Origin: an uncultured bacterium
GTDB lineage: Bacteria; Bacillota; Clostridia; Lachnospirales; Lachnospiraceae
DNA length: 28,971 nt
Direction of reading: 5' to 3'
Assembly: GCA_905214675.1 (NCBI GenBank)
Contig: CAJMMS010000021.1
Span: 1 to 28,971 of the forward strand
Below are positions 1-7,078 of the stretch, piece after piece (positions within the stretch are counted from its first letter, which is position 1; each line of letters begins with the position of its first letter). The notes below the pieces were generated by a model. The model was not told where the DNA came from and searched no databases. It saw nothing but the letters and a program-made list of their open reading frames with translations. The translations under genes were made by a program, and so were the position numbers.

Positions 1-9
1 ATAAAATCT

Positions 10-870
10 ATGACAGACAGATATTGGATCGTCGTTGATATGGATGGCACACTTTTGAACAGCCGGGGGCAGATCACGGACAGAACCCTTGCTGTTCTGC
101 AAAAATGTCTGGATCAGGGGCATCATGTCCTTCCCGCTACGGGAAGGGCATTGCCGCTTCTTCCGGAAAAAATCAAAGCCCTTCGGGGAATTTCGTATGG
201 AGTGCTCGGCAACGGATCGGTTGTCTGGGACTGGAAAAGGGAATGTGCATGGTATACAAAGCGGTTGCCGGAAGGCTCTGCCTTGCAGATTTTACGGGAT
301 GTCCGGGAACTGTACCACATGCAGCAGGAGAAGGAAGGGGAAGTATCCTGCTACTATGCCGAAGTGATCGCAGACGGCAAAGTCTATGCGGATGGTCTTG
401 ATCGGCAGTACTTCCTTACGGCAAAAATAGAAGGAAATTTTGCAGAATATATGCTCTCAAACCATGTGTATGTGGAAAAGTTAGAAGAGCAGCAGGAAAT
501 CCTGGAAAAGGCGGAGAAAGTCAACATCTTTTTTGAGGATGTCTCTTTTTCAGAGAAAATCCGGAAAAAATGGCAGAATGTAAAAGGAATTTACACTACA
601 ACCTCAGTAGCCGGAAATGCAGAATTTACGGCGGAGGGCGTCAACAAAGGCAGAGGACTTGCCATTTTGAAAGAACGGCTTACGATTCCAGAAGATCACC
701 TGATTGCGATCGGAGATAACGAGAACGATGTGGAAATGTTTAAAGAAGCAGGGATTTCGGTTGCGATGGGCAATGCAAAAGATCCGGTAAAACAGCAGGC
801 GGATTTTGTGGCTGCGGACAATGACCACGACGGAGCCGCAGAATTTCTTGAAAAATTCCTGAAGCTATAA
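10..870 (+). CDS. HAD-family (Cof type) sugar-phosphate phosphatase
   Basis: This is a cytoplasmic Mg2+-dependent phosphatase of the HAD superfamily, Cof/YidA subgroup, 286 residues, the usual length. Motif I is DMDGT with nucleophile D10 and acid D12. Motif II is the threonine in PATGRA (T44). The motif III lysine is K213 in VNKG. Motif IV is GDNENDVEMF with D236 and D240. The middle part (about residues 85-190) is the variable C2-type cap that sets substrate choice, so the substrate cannot be named; sugar phosphates, FMN and PLP are typical of the family. The ATG at base 10 lies so near the window edge that its ribosome site cannot be judged. No convincing terminator follows before the rny promoter. 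The family is sure, the physiological role is not. Confidence 0.9.
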   Translation: MTDRYWIVVDMDGTLLNSRGQITDRTLAVLQKCLDQGHHVLPATGRALPLLPEKIKALRGISYGVLGNGSVVWDWKRECAWYTKRLPEGSALQILRDVRELYHMQQEKEGEVSCYYAEVIADGKVYADGLDRQYFLTAKIEGNFAEYMLSNHVYVEKLEEQQEILEKAEKVNIFFEDVSFSEKIRKKWQNVKGIYTTTSVAGNAEFTAEGVNKGRGLAILKERLTIPEDHLIAIGDNENDVEMFKEAGISVAMGNAKDPVKQQADFVAADNDHDGAAEFLEKFLKL

Positions 871-978
871 AGAGCACACCCAAGATAACGATCACGACGG
901 CATTTACCGGGCACTTGCGAAGCTTAAAATCGTCCGTTGAACGGTTGTTGTAAAATATGAAGAGCACCTCACAATTAC

Positions 979-1007
979 TTGACAATATGCACAAATCAAT
1001 GTAAAAT
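979..1007 (+). promoter_or_regulatory. Sigma-A promoter of rny
   Basis: The -35 box TTGACA (979-984) is perfect. A 17-base spacer separates it from TAAAAT (1002-1007). The start of transcription is predicted near 1014, giving a leader of about 125 bases before the GTG of rny. Confidence 0.8.
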
Positions 1008-1014
1008 TAGTATG

Positions 1015-1028
1015 TTGTACTTGTACAA
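1015..1028 (+). promoter_or_regulatory. Palindrome at the rny transcription start, possible operator
   Basis: TTGTAC, two T, GTACAA forms a perfect 6+6 palindrome starting 8 bases after the -10 box, so it overlaps or directly follows the predicted start site. Its position and symmetry are those of a repressor site. No cognate regulator can be named from the window. Confidence 0.35.
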
Positions 1029-1139
1029 TGCGAGTAACAAAAAGGTATTTAAAGAAAAAAGGTAGCTGCAAAGATACGAAGCAGTTACAGAAAACTTTAA
1101 ATCCTCTGTTACGTGAAAATTCTATAAGGAGGTGCTCCT

Positions 1140-2693
1140 GTGGGCCCAGTAGTAATTGCTATTGCTGTTCTGGTGACTCTCGTTATAGCGATTCCAGTTA
1201 CGGCTGCTGTATCCATATCTTATCGCAAGAAAGTTGTGGAGGCCAAAATCGGCAATGCCGATGAAAAGGCAAGGCAGATCGTGGATGATGCTTTAAAGGT
1301 TGCAGAGACGAAAAAACGGGAAGCGCTGCTCGAAGTAAAAGAAGAATCCTTGAAAACCAAAAATGAACTGGAAAAGGAAACAAAAGAGCGTAGAGCAGAG
1401 CTGCAGCGTTATGAGAAACGCGTACTGTCCAAAGAAGAAGCAGTGGACAAAAAAGCGGATGCAATCGAAAGAAGAGAGGCAGGCTTAGCGGCAAAGGAAG
1501 AGGAAATCAAAAAGAGAAGCAATGAAGTGGAAAAGCTGACCGAGCAGAGAGTACAGGAACTTGAACGAATTTCAGGATTGACCTCCGAGCAGGCGAAAGA
1601 ATATCTTTTAAAAACGGTTGAAGATGAAGTAAAACATGACACTGCCAAGCTTTATAAAGAGCTTGAGAGCAGAGCAAAAGAGGAAGCCGGCAAGAAAGCC
1701 AAAGAATATGTGGTCAATGCCATTCAGAAATGTGCGGCAGACCACGTTGCAGAGACTACGATCTCTGTAGTACAGCTTCCAAATGACGAGATGAAAGGAA
1801 GGATCATCGGACGAGAAGGAAGAAACATCCGTACACTGGAAACCATGACGGGTGTGGATCTGATCATCGATGATACTCCGGAAGCCGTGATCTTATCCGG
1901 CTTTGATCCGATCCGTCGTGAAGTGGCACGTATCGCTCTCGAAAAACTGATCGTAGATGGAAGGATCCATCCGGCAAGGATCGAGGAGATGGTTGAGAAA
2001 GCTCAGAAAGAAGTAGAAAACATGATCCGTGAGGAAGGTGAAGCAGCAACTCTGGAAGTTGGTGTGCACGGTATCCATCCGGAACTGGTACGTCTCCTTG
2101 GACGTATGAAGTTCCGTACCAGTTATGGACAGAATGCACTGAAACATTCCATCGAGGTGGCACAGCTTTCCGGACTTCTGGCAGGTGAGATCGGCGTGGA
2201 TGTCCGCATGGCAAAACGTGCCGGACTTCTGCATGATATCGGAAAATCCATCGACCATGAGGTTGAAGGTTCCCATATCCAGATCGGAGCAGATCTTTGT
2301 AAGAAATACAAAGAGTCTCCGCTTGTCATCAATGCGGTGGAAGCACATCACGGAGATGTAGAACCAGAGAGTCTGATCGCATGCATCGTTCAGGCGGCTG
2401 ATACGATTTCAGCAGCAAGACCGGGTGCGAGAAGAGAGACACTTGAGACTTACACAAATCGTTTGAAACAGTTAGAAGATATTACCAACTCCTTCAAGGG
2501 AGTAGACAAATCGTTTGCTATCCAGGCAGGACGAGAGATTCGTATCATGGTAGTTCCAGAGCAGGTCAGCGATGCTGATATGGTGCTTCTGGCAAGAGAT
2601 GTTGCAAAACAGATTGAGGCAGAACTGGAATATCCTGGACAGATCAAAGTCAGTGTGATCCGCGAAAGCCGAGTAGTAGATTACGCAAAATAG
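1140..2693 (+). CDS. rny: Ribonuclease Y
   Basis: RNase Y is the membrane-anchored endoribonuclease that starts mRNA decay in many Gram-positive bacteria. The 517-residue product has the family's full layout. A hydrophobic N-terminal helix spans about residues 3-25, and a long Lys/Glu-rich coiled coil about 30-205. A KH RNA-binding domain (GRIIGREGRNIR near 220) follows. The HD domain has the metal pair H365-D366 in LLHDIGKS and a C-terminal extension after it. The GTG start is set by AAGGAGG at 1126-1132, seven bases upstream. The ribosome site is self-complementary: AGGAG at 1127-1131 can pair with CTCCT at 1135-1139, right against the start codon. The gene has its own promoter and terminator and so is probably monocistronic. 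Confidence 0.97.
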   Translation: MGPVVIAIAVLVTLVIAIPVTAAVSISYRKKVVEAKIGNADEKARQIVDDALKVAETKKREALLEVKEESLKTKNELEKETKERRAELQRYEKRVLSKEEAVDKKADAIERREAGLAAKEEEIKKRSNEVEKLTEQRVQELERISGLTSEQAKEYLLKTVEDEVKHDTAKLYKELESRAKEEAGKKAKEYVVNAIQKCAADHVAETTISVVQLPNDEMKGRIIGREGRNIRTLETMTGVDLIIDDTPEAVILSGFDPIRREVARIALEKLIVDGRIHPARIEEMVEKAQKEVENMIREEGEAATLEVGVHGIHPELVRLLGRMKFRTSYGQNALKHSIEVAQLSGLLAGEIGVDVRMAKRAGLLHDIGKSIDHEVEGSHIQIGADLCKKYKESPLVINAVEAHHGDVEPESLIACIVQAADTISAARPGARRETLETYTNRLKQLEDITNSFKGVDKSFAIQAGREIRIMVVPEQVSDADMVLLARDVAKQIEAELEYPGQIKVSVIRESRVVDYAK

Positions 2694-2706
2694 CATTTAA
2701 ACATAC

Positions 2707-2744
2707 CCCGTAAGCGGCAGTGATACCGTTTACGGGATTTTTTT
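2707..2744 (+). terminator. Rho-independent terminator of rny
   Basis: An 11-bp stem pairs 2707-2717 with 2726-2736 (one G-U pair) around an 8-base loop. It is followed by a T-run at 2738-2744. Confidence 0.9.
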
Positions 2745-2817
2745 GATTTCCAGGAAATATATCAAGTATGTCTTATGGGTAAAAAGAATATAATAGGAAA
2801 AAACAACAGGTTTGATG

Positions 2818-3414
2818 ATGCGTTTTTATAGGAAAAACCGGACGTTTTACAATATTTGTCTGTTATTTGTTTTATCTGGTATTCTGTTTGGAATTTTTTT
2901 GACTGCAAAAGGCGGACTTGCACGAACGGAAAAAGTAGGAGTGTTCAGTAATTATTATCTGCATGAATATGCGTATCTTGTCATTGATGGAAAAACACTG
3001 TTCTGGATTGTGGCAAAAGAACGAAGCAAGTGGTTTTTTCTGCTGTGGGCACTTGGACTTACCGGAGCCGGCACATGGATCGCGGGAATTTTTCCAGTCA
3101 TAGGGGGGATTTTGGGCGGTATTTTTTTTGCACAGGCATTTCTGAAACAGGGTATGGCGGGAATCGGGCTTGCCCTGCTGTTTCAGTTCCCCCATGTACT
3201 TGTTTATCTGCCGCTTTTTTTCTGGAGTCTGCTTCAGGTAATGAGAAAGAGCAGGCAGATACAGAAACAGAGAAAGGCAGAAAGTGTGTGGGGAGATCAT
3301 GGCGTTTACCTGCGGCGTTTTTTTACGGCAATGGCAGTCCTGTTATTGGGAATTTTGACGGAAAGTTACGTGAATTCTTATCTTGTACAGATGCTTTTGA
3401 GGATATTTTACTAA
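2818..3414 (+). CDS. spoIIM: SpoIIM-like stage II sporulation membrane protein
   Basis: This polytopic membrane protein of about 198 residues resembles SpoIIM. SpoIIM works with SpoIID and SpoIIP in the peptidoglycan remodelling that drives engulfment during sporulation. There is one membrane segment near residues 10-30, a cluster of three hydrophobic stretches from about 65 to 140 (including a Gly-rich IGGILGGIFFAQAF and a QFPHVLVYLPLF stretch), and a last one near 165-195. The final ILTESYVNSYLVQMLLRIF resembles the family's C-terminal signature. The gene lies beside a xerD-like gene, as spoIIM does in Bacillus. TTG 2812, ATG 2815 and ATG 2818 are all in frame; 2818 is chosen because AGG at 2808-2810 is then seven bases away. 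TATAAT at 2789-2794 is a possible -10 box without a clear -35. Confidence 0.75.
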   Translation: MRFYRKNRTFYNICLLFVLSGILFGIFLTAKGGLARTEKVGVFSNYYLHEYAYLVIDGKTLFWIVAKERSKWFFLLWALGLTGAGTWIAGIFPVIGGILGGIFFAQAFLKQGMAGIGLALLFQFPHVLVYLPLFFWSLLQVMRKSRQIQKQRKAESVWGDHGVYLRRFFTAMAVLLLGILTESYVNSYLVQMLLRIFY

Positions 3415-3523
3415 AGATTTACAGAAGTTATGTAAAACAGTGACTATATCTGGTAGAAAAACACTGGAAAAGACAGGATATAGTAAAAAGCAGAAAGACA
3501 GAAAATTCGGCATTTTTCCCTAT

Positions 3524-3551
3524 TTGCAAGCAGAAAGAAAATGATTATACT
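3524..3551 (+). promoter_or_regulatory. Promoter of the xerD-like gene
   Basis: TTGCAA (3524-3529), a 16-base spacer and TATACT (3546-3551) lie 36 bases before the xerD start. The 173-base gap before the gene otherwise shows only a weak 7-bp inverted repeat (3444-3450 with 3477-3483). Confidence 0.6.
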
Positions 3552-3587
3552 TAAAGTTAACGAAAAGGACAGCATGGGAGAAGAAAA

Positions 3588-4475
3588 ATGGAACAGGTAA
3601 TGCCGGATTTTATTACATATTTAACAAAAGAAAGAAAAGCATCCAAAAGTACGGTAGCTTCTTACTGCAGAGATCTGGAAAGAATGTTTCAGTTTCTTGA
3701 GGAAAAGGGGATACAGGAAAGTGGGGATATCACGGATGTAAGTCTTAATTCCTATATTCTGCATCTGGAAAAGGAAGGATTTTCTATTTCAACCGTCAGT
3801 CGGAATGTGGCCTCCATGAAGGCTTATTTTCATTATCTGTTTGGAAAACGGCTGATTGAAAAAGATCCTACCAGCACGATAAAGGCACCTCATGTGGAGA
3901 AACGTGCACCAGGGATTTTAAGTCAGCAACAGATGGAGCGGCTCCTGGAACAGCCATCCTTACAGACGAACAAAGGGATACGTGACAAAGCCATGCTGGA
4001 ACTGCTTTATGCAACAGGTATGCGGGTTTCGGAACTGATTTCGGTTCAGATGGAAGACATCAACTTTAATCTGGATTATATTGTGTGCCGTGACGAAGAA
4101 CATCTGCGCGTCATACCACTTGGAAAAAAAGCAAAAGAAGCCATCCAGTATTATCTGGAAAAGGCAAGAGAAACGCTTCTGAAAGGAAAAAAAGGCAATT
4201 ATGTGTTTGTAAATTGTCAGGGGAATCCAATGAGCAGACAGGGATTCTGGAAGAATCTGAAAGACTACGCAGAAAAGGCAGGAATTCAGGAAGATATTAC
4301 ACCACATACATTCCGCCACTGTTTTGCCGCACATCTGGTAGAAAACGGAGCGAATCTGCGGGACGTACAGGAAATGCTTGGACATTCAGATATTTCGACC
4401 ACACAGATCTATATGGATATGGCGGTTGGAAAAGTACGCAGATCTTATCAGAAAGCACATCCGCGGGCTTATTGA
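3588..4475 (+). CDS. xerD: XerD-like tyrosine recombinase
   Basis: This 295-residue site-specific recombinase has the size and layout of XerC/XerD, which resolve chromosome dimers at dif. An N-terminal SAM-like core-binding domain covers about residues 3-88 and the catalytic domain about 105-292. The catalytic residues R146 (ATGMRVSEL), H240 and R243 (HTFRH), H266 (LGHSD) and the nucleophile Y275 are all present. The lysine of the beta-hairpin, normally in a GKGxKER motif, is not: the aligned stretch reads CRDEEHLRVIPLG. The first lysines come only after it. This may be a paralogue with altered activity rather than the main XerD. The start has GGGAG at 3576-3580. The 3' end overlaps the opposing precorrin-2 dehydrogenase gene by 7 bases. 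Confidence 0.85.
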   Translation: MEQVMPDFITYLTKERKASKSTVASYCRDLERMFQFLEEKGIQESGDITDVSLNSYILHLEKEGFSISTVSRNVASMKAYFHYLFGKRLIEKDPTSTIKAPHVEKRAPGILSQQQMERLLEQPSLQTNKGIRDKAMLELLYATGMRVSELISVQMEDINFNLDYIVCRDEEHLRVIPLGKKAKEAIQYYLEKARETLLKGKKGNYVFVNCQGNPMSRQGFWKNLKDYAEKAGIQEDITPHTFRHCFAAHLVENGANLRDVQEMLGHSDISTTQIYMDMAVGKVRRSYQKAHPRAY

Positions 4476-4939
4476 GCCTGTGGAAACATGCTTTTGATTT
4501 TTTCGACAGTTTTGCGAGCTTCTTTATGGTCTGCGCCACTGGCAGTGACACCGATCACAACATTTCCGTTCTGGACAATCCCCGGAAAATAAAAGTCACA
4601 TTTTGTTTTGTCGCTGCAAACATTTACGGTGATTCCCATGCATTTGCAGGCACTGTAGATGTCGGAATTGATCTGATGATCGTTTGTTGCTGCAATGACA
4701 TAGTCTGCATCATAAATGTCTGTTCTTTCATAATTTTTTCTTTTGATCCTGATCAGTCCATCTTTTTCCATATCAAGAAGTTCTTTGTTGACTTCCGGTG
4801 CGATCACAGTAAGATGATTGGTAAAAGAAGTGAGTGTCCGGATCCGTCTTTTGGCAATCGTTCCTGCACCAACAACAACAATCTGCTTGTCATTTAAATC
4901 TACGAAAATTGGAAAATAAGGTTTTTTATCGTTTGTCAT
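4469..4939 (-). CDS. Short precorrin-2 dehydrogenase (CysG N-terminal/Met8p type)
   Basis: The 156-residue protein resembles the NAD-binding domain of precorrin-2 dehydrogenase/sirohydrochlorin ferrochelatase (Met8p, SirC, CysG N-terminus). This enzyme oxidises precorrin-2 on the way to sirohaem or cobalamin. YFPIFVDLNDKQIVVVGAGTIAKRRI gives the opening strand and the Rossmann GxGxxA loop near residues 24-29. VIAATND and VNVCSDKTKCDFYFPGIV are the later family landmarks. It is shorter than the roughly 200-residue standalone homologues: the C-terminal helical dimerisation part is missing and the usual TGGxSP segment reads TASGADHK. The start is fixed by AGGAG just upstream on the minus strand. 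It stands alone, with no other tetrapyrrole gene in the window, and its stop overlaps the xerD stop. Confidence 0.8.
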   Translation of the reverse strand: MTNDKKPYFPIFVDLNDKQIVVVGAGTIAKRRIRTLTSFTNHLTVIAPEVNKELLDMEKDGLIRIKRKNYERTDIYDADYVIAATNDHQINSDIYSACKCMGITVNVCSDKTKCDFYFPGIVQNGNVVIGVTASGADHKEARKTVEKIKSMFPQAQ

Positions 4940-5025
4940 GTTCTTACTCCTGTATTTTAAAAGATTAAAAAATTTGTTTGTCGGAGAGCGCGTCTGGTGT
5001 TAGTATATAATAAAATAAAGTTGTG

Positions 5026-5059
5026 GTCAAAGTTTTTATAGAAAATTTGGGACTTTGAC
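5026..5059 (+). promoter_or_regulatory. Inverted repeat in the thiE leader
   Basis: GTCAAAGT (5026-5033) and ACTTTGAC (5052-5059) form a perfect 8-bp inverted repeat around an 18-base AT-rich loop, 30 bases before thiE. It could be an operator or an RNA hairpin. TATAAT at 5006-5011 just upstream may be the -10 box of the operon; no good -35 is seen. It does not resemble a TPP riboswitch. Confidence 0.4.
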
Positions 5060-5089
5060 GGTAAACTTCATCCTGATCGGAGGGAAAAG

Positions 5090-5728
5090 ATGAATATTAC
5101 AGAAGAAAATCTCAGACTTTATGCGGTGACAGACCGTAGCTGGACTGGTACAGAGACATTGTATGACCAGGTGGAAAAAGCACTGAAAGGTGGTGTGACG
5201 CTGGTACAGTTGCGGGAAAAGGAACTTCCGGAAACAGAGTTTGAACAGGAAGCACGTGCACTTTTGCAGCTATGTCATAAATATAATGTAAAACTTATTA
5301 TAAACGACAATGTGGAACTGGCAGCGAGAGTGCATGCGGATGGAGTCCATATCGGCCAGTCGGATATGGCAATAGAAAAAGCAAGAGCGATTCTTGGAAA
5401 AGATAAGATCGTTGGTGTAACGGCAAAGACGGTATCACAGGCAAAAGCGGCAGAAGCGGCAGGGGCAGATTATCTTGGTAGTGGAGCTGTTTTTGGCAGT
5501 GGCACCAAAAAAGATGCAAAACCGATGGAACATGCGCGCCTGCAGGAAATCTGTGAAAGTGTGAAGATTCCGGTGGTGGCGATCGGCGGCATTGACAGCA
5601 GCAATATATTGCAGCTAAAAGGAAGAAAAATGGCAGGCGTGGCAGTTGTGAGCGGATTGTTTGCCTGTGAAGATATTCAGAAGGCGGCGAAAGATCTGAT
5701 CGGGAAAGTATATCAGATTGTGAGATAA
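5090..5728 (+). CDS. thiE: Thiamine-phosphate synthase
   Basis: ThiE joins HMP pyrophosphate to HET phosphate (4-methyl-5-(2-phosphoethyl)thiazole) to give thiamine monophosphate. The 212-residue TIM barrel is of normal length. It shows VQLREKELPE (substrate and Mg region, near residues 39-48), IINDNVELAARVHADGVHIGQSD, the GADYLGSGAVFGSGTKKDA loop, and the phosphate-binding IPVVAIGGID near residues 161-170. AGGG-type ribosome bases (CGGAGGG at 5079-5085) precede the ATG. It is the first gene of thiE-thiD-thiW-thiM, all on one strand with gaps of 31, 2 and 0 bases, so surely one transcript. Together the set takes up thiazole, phosphorylates thiazole and HMP, and couples them. No de novo gene such as thiC or thiG is present here. 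Confidence 0.96.
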   Translation: MNITEENLRLYAVTDRSWTGTETLYDQVEKALKGGVTLVQLREKELPETEFEQEARALLQLCHKYNVKLIINDNVELAARVHADGVHIGQSDMAIEKARAILGKDKIVGVTAKTVSQAKAAEAAGADYLGSGAVFGSGTKKDAKPMEHARLQEICESVKIPVVAIGGIDSSNILQLKGRKMAGVAVVSGLFACEDIQKAAKDLIGKVYQIVR

Positions 5729-5759
5729 AACATAGAATAAATCGAAAAGAGGAATGCAT

Positions 5760-6560
5760 ATGAAAATGAAAACAGCGCTTACGATCGCCGGCAGTGACTG
5801 CAGCGGCGGAGCCGGTATCCAGGCAGATATCAAGACGATGATGGCAAATGGTGTGTATGCGATGAGTGCAGTTACAGCATTGACGGCGCAGAATACAACG
5901 CAGGTAGCCGATATTATGGAAGTAACGCCACAGTTTCTGGCAGAGCAACTGGACTGTGTATTTACGGACATTATACCAGATGCAGTAAAGACCGGTATGG
6001 TTTCTTCTGCCGGACTGATTCGTACCATAGCAGATAAACTGGTGCAGTACCGGGCCCAAAATATCGTAGTTGACCCGGTCATGGTTTCTACAAGCGGAGC
6101 AAGACTGATTAACGAGGAAGCGATCGAGACATTAAAAGAAAAGCTGTTTCCGCTGGCAACGGTTATCACACCGAACATCCCGGAGGCAGAAGTGCTGGCA
6201 GATATGGAGATCGAAACGGTACAGGATATGGAAACGGCCGCAGAGATGATCGGAACACGTTATGGCTGTTCTGTCCTTTTAAAAGGCGGTCATCAGAAAA
6301 ACGATGCCAGTGATCTGCTCTGGCAAAAAGGCAGGGAGCTGGTATGGTTCCACGGACAGCGGATCGACAATCCGAATACGCATGGAACTGGATGTACGCT
6401 TTCTTCTGCAATCGCATCGAATCTTGCGAAAGGCAGAAATCTGGAAACTTCGGTCGAGGCGGCGAAATCCTATATTTCCGGGGCGCTGGCAGCCATGCTG
6501 GATCTTGGAAACGGAAGCGGACCGATGAACCATGGATTTGCGATAAAGGAAGAGTGGTAG
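5760..6560 (+). CDS. thiD: Hydroxymethylpyrimidine (phosphate) kinase
   Basis: ThiD phosphorylates HMP and then HMP phosphate to give the pyrophosphate used by ThiE. The product of about 266 residues is a ribokinase-fold enzyme of standard length. The N-terminal TIAGSDCSGGAGIQADIKTM holds the HMP-binding Gly-rich stretch. VVDPVMVSTSG and TPNIPEAEVL follow, and the C-terminal anion-hole motif is NTHGTGCTLSSAIA near residues 204-217. Two ATGs lie at 5754 and 5760. The second is preferred because AGAGG at 5748-5752 is only one base from the first but seven from the second. It lies between thiE and thiW in the salvage operon and ends two bases before thiW. Confidence 0.95.
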   Translation: MKMKTALTIAGSDCSGGAGIQADIKTMMANGVYAMSAVTALTAQNTTQVADIMEVTPQFLAEQLDCVFTDIIPDAVKTGMVSSAGLIRTIADKLVQYRAQNIVVDPVMVSTSGARLINEEAIETLKEKLFPLATVITPNIPEAEVLADMEIETVQDMETAAEMIGTRYGCSVLLKGGHQKNDASDLLWQKGRELVWFHGQRIDNPNTHGTGCTLSSAIASNLAKGRNLETSVEAAKSYISGALAAMLDLGNGSGPMNHGFAIKEEW

Positions 6561-6562
6561 AA

Positions 6563-7078
6563 ATGGACAATAAGAAAATAAATCTGAAAAAATTGACGCT
6601 GACAGCGCTTCTGACAGCGGTTGCAGTGGTTGGAAGTACGTTTTCGTTCCCGGTTTTCGGGTCGAAATGTGCACCTGTACAGCATCTGGTCAATGTGTTG
6701 TGCGCGGTGACGGTTGGACCCTGGTGGGGACTTGCACAGGCATTTCTGGCGGCACTGATCCGCAATCTTACCGGGCTTGGCAGTCCACTGGCATTTCCTG
6801 GAAGCATGTGCGGAGCACTGCTTAGCGGGCTGCTGTACCGATATGGCAAAAAATTACCGTTTGCTTATACTGGAGAAATCATCGGAACTGGCATCATCGG
6901 CGGTATGCTCTCTTATCCGGTTGCGTATCTGATCATGGGAAATCAGGCAGCAGCACTGTTTACCTTTGTAGTGCCGTTTCTGATCAGTACATGTGGCGGT
7001 ACAATTCTGGCTGCAGTGCTCACGATGCCGATGGCGAAAGCCGGTATACTCATCTGGCTGCAGAACGGAGAAATATAA
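6563..7078 (+). CDS. thiW: ThiW, S component of an ECF thiazole transporter
   Basis: This membrane protein of about 171 residues is the substrate-binding subunit of an energy-coupling-factor transporter for the thiazole moiety of thiamine. Five or six hydrophobic segments are visible. The family signature runs from FSFPVFGSKCAPVQHLVNV through VGPWWGLAQAF, RNLTGLGSPLAFPGSMCGA, and matches ThiW well. ECF S components need the shared EcfA/EcfA'/EcfT module, which is not in this window and must be supplied from elsewhere. An in-frame reading runs much further upstream into thiD, but the ATG at 6563 with AAGGA at 6546-6550 gives the family's normal N-terminus. The stop abuts the thiM ATG, which fits a joint role: import of thiazole and its immediate phosphorylation. 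Confidence 0.9.
   Translation: MDNKKINLKKLTLTALLTAVAVVGSTFSFPVFGSKCAPVQHLVNVLCAVTVGPWWGLAQAFLAALIRNLTGLGSPLAFPGSMCGALLSGLLYRYGKKLPFAYTGEIIGTGIIGGMLSYPVAYLIMGNQAAALFTFVVPFLISTCGGTILAAVLTMPMAKAGILIWLQNGEI

Noticed and set aside
1028..1264. 78-residue ORF overlapping the start of rny
   Set aside because: No ribosome site, Cys/Ser-rich translation typical of an out-of-frame reading, and it overlaps rny in another frame.
5024..5032. CtsR-like GGTCAAA heptad
   Set aside because: CtsR sites need a tandem second heptad; only one is present and the neighbouring genes are not stress genes.
4940..5089. TPP riboswitch before thiE
   Set aside because: CATCCTGATCGGAGG near 5070 superficially recalls the ACCTGAT...GGATAA part, but the other conserved core (GGGG..CTGAGA) is missing and the region is too short and AT-rich.
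6344..6562. N-terminal extension of thiW into thiD
   Set aside because: Out-of-frame reading of thiD; the family N-terminus begins at 6563.
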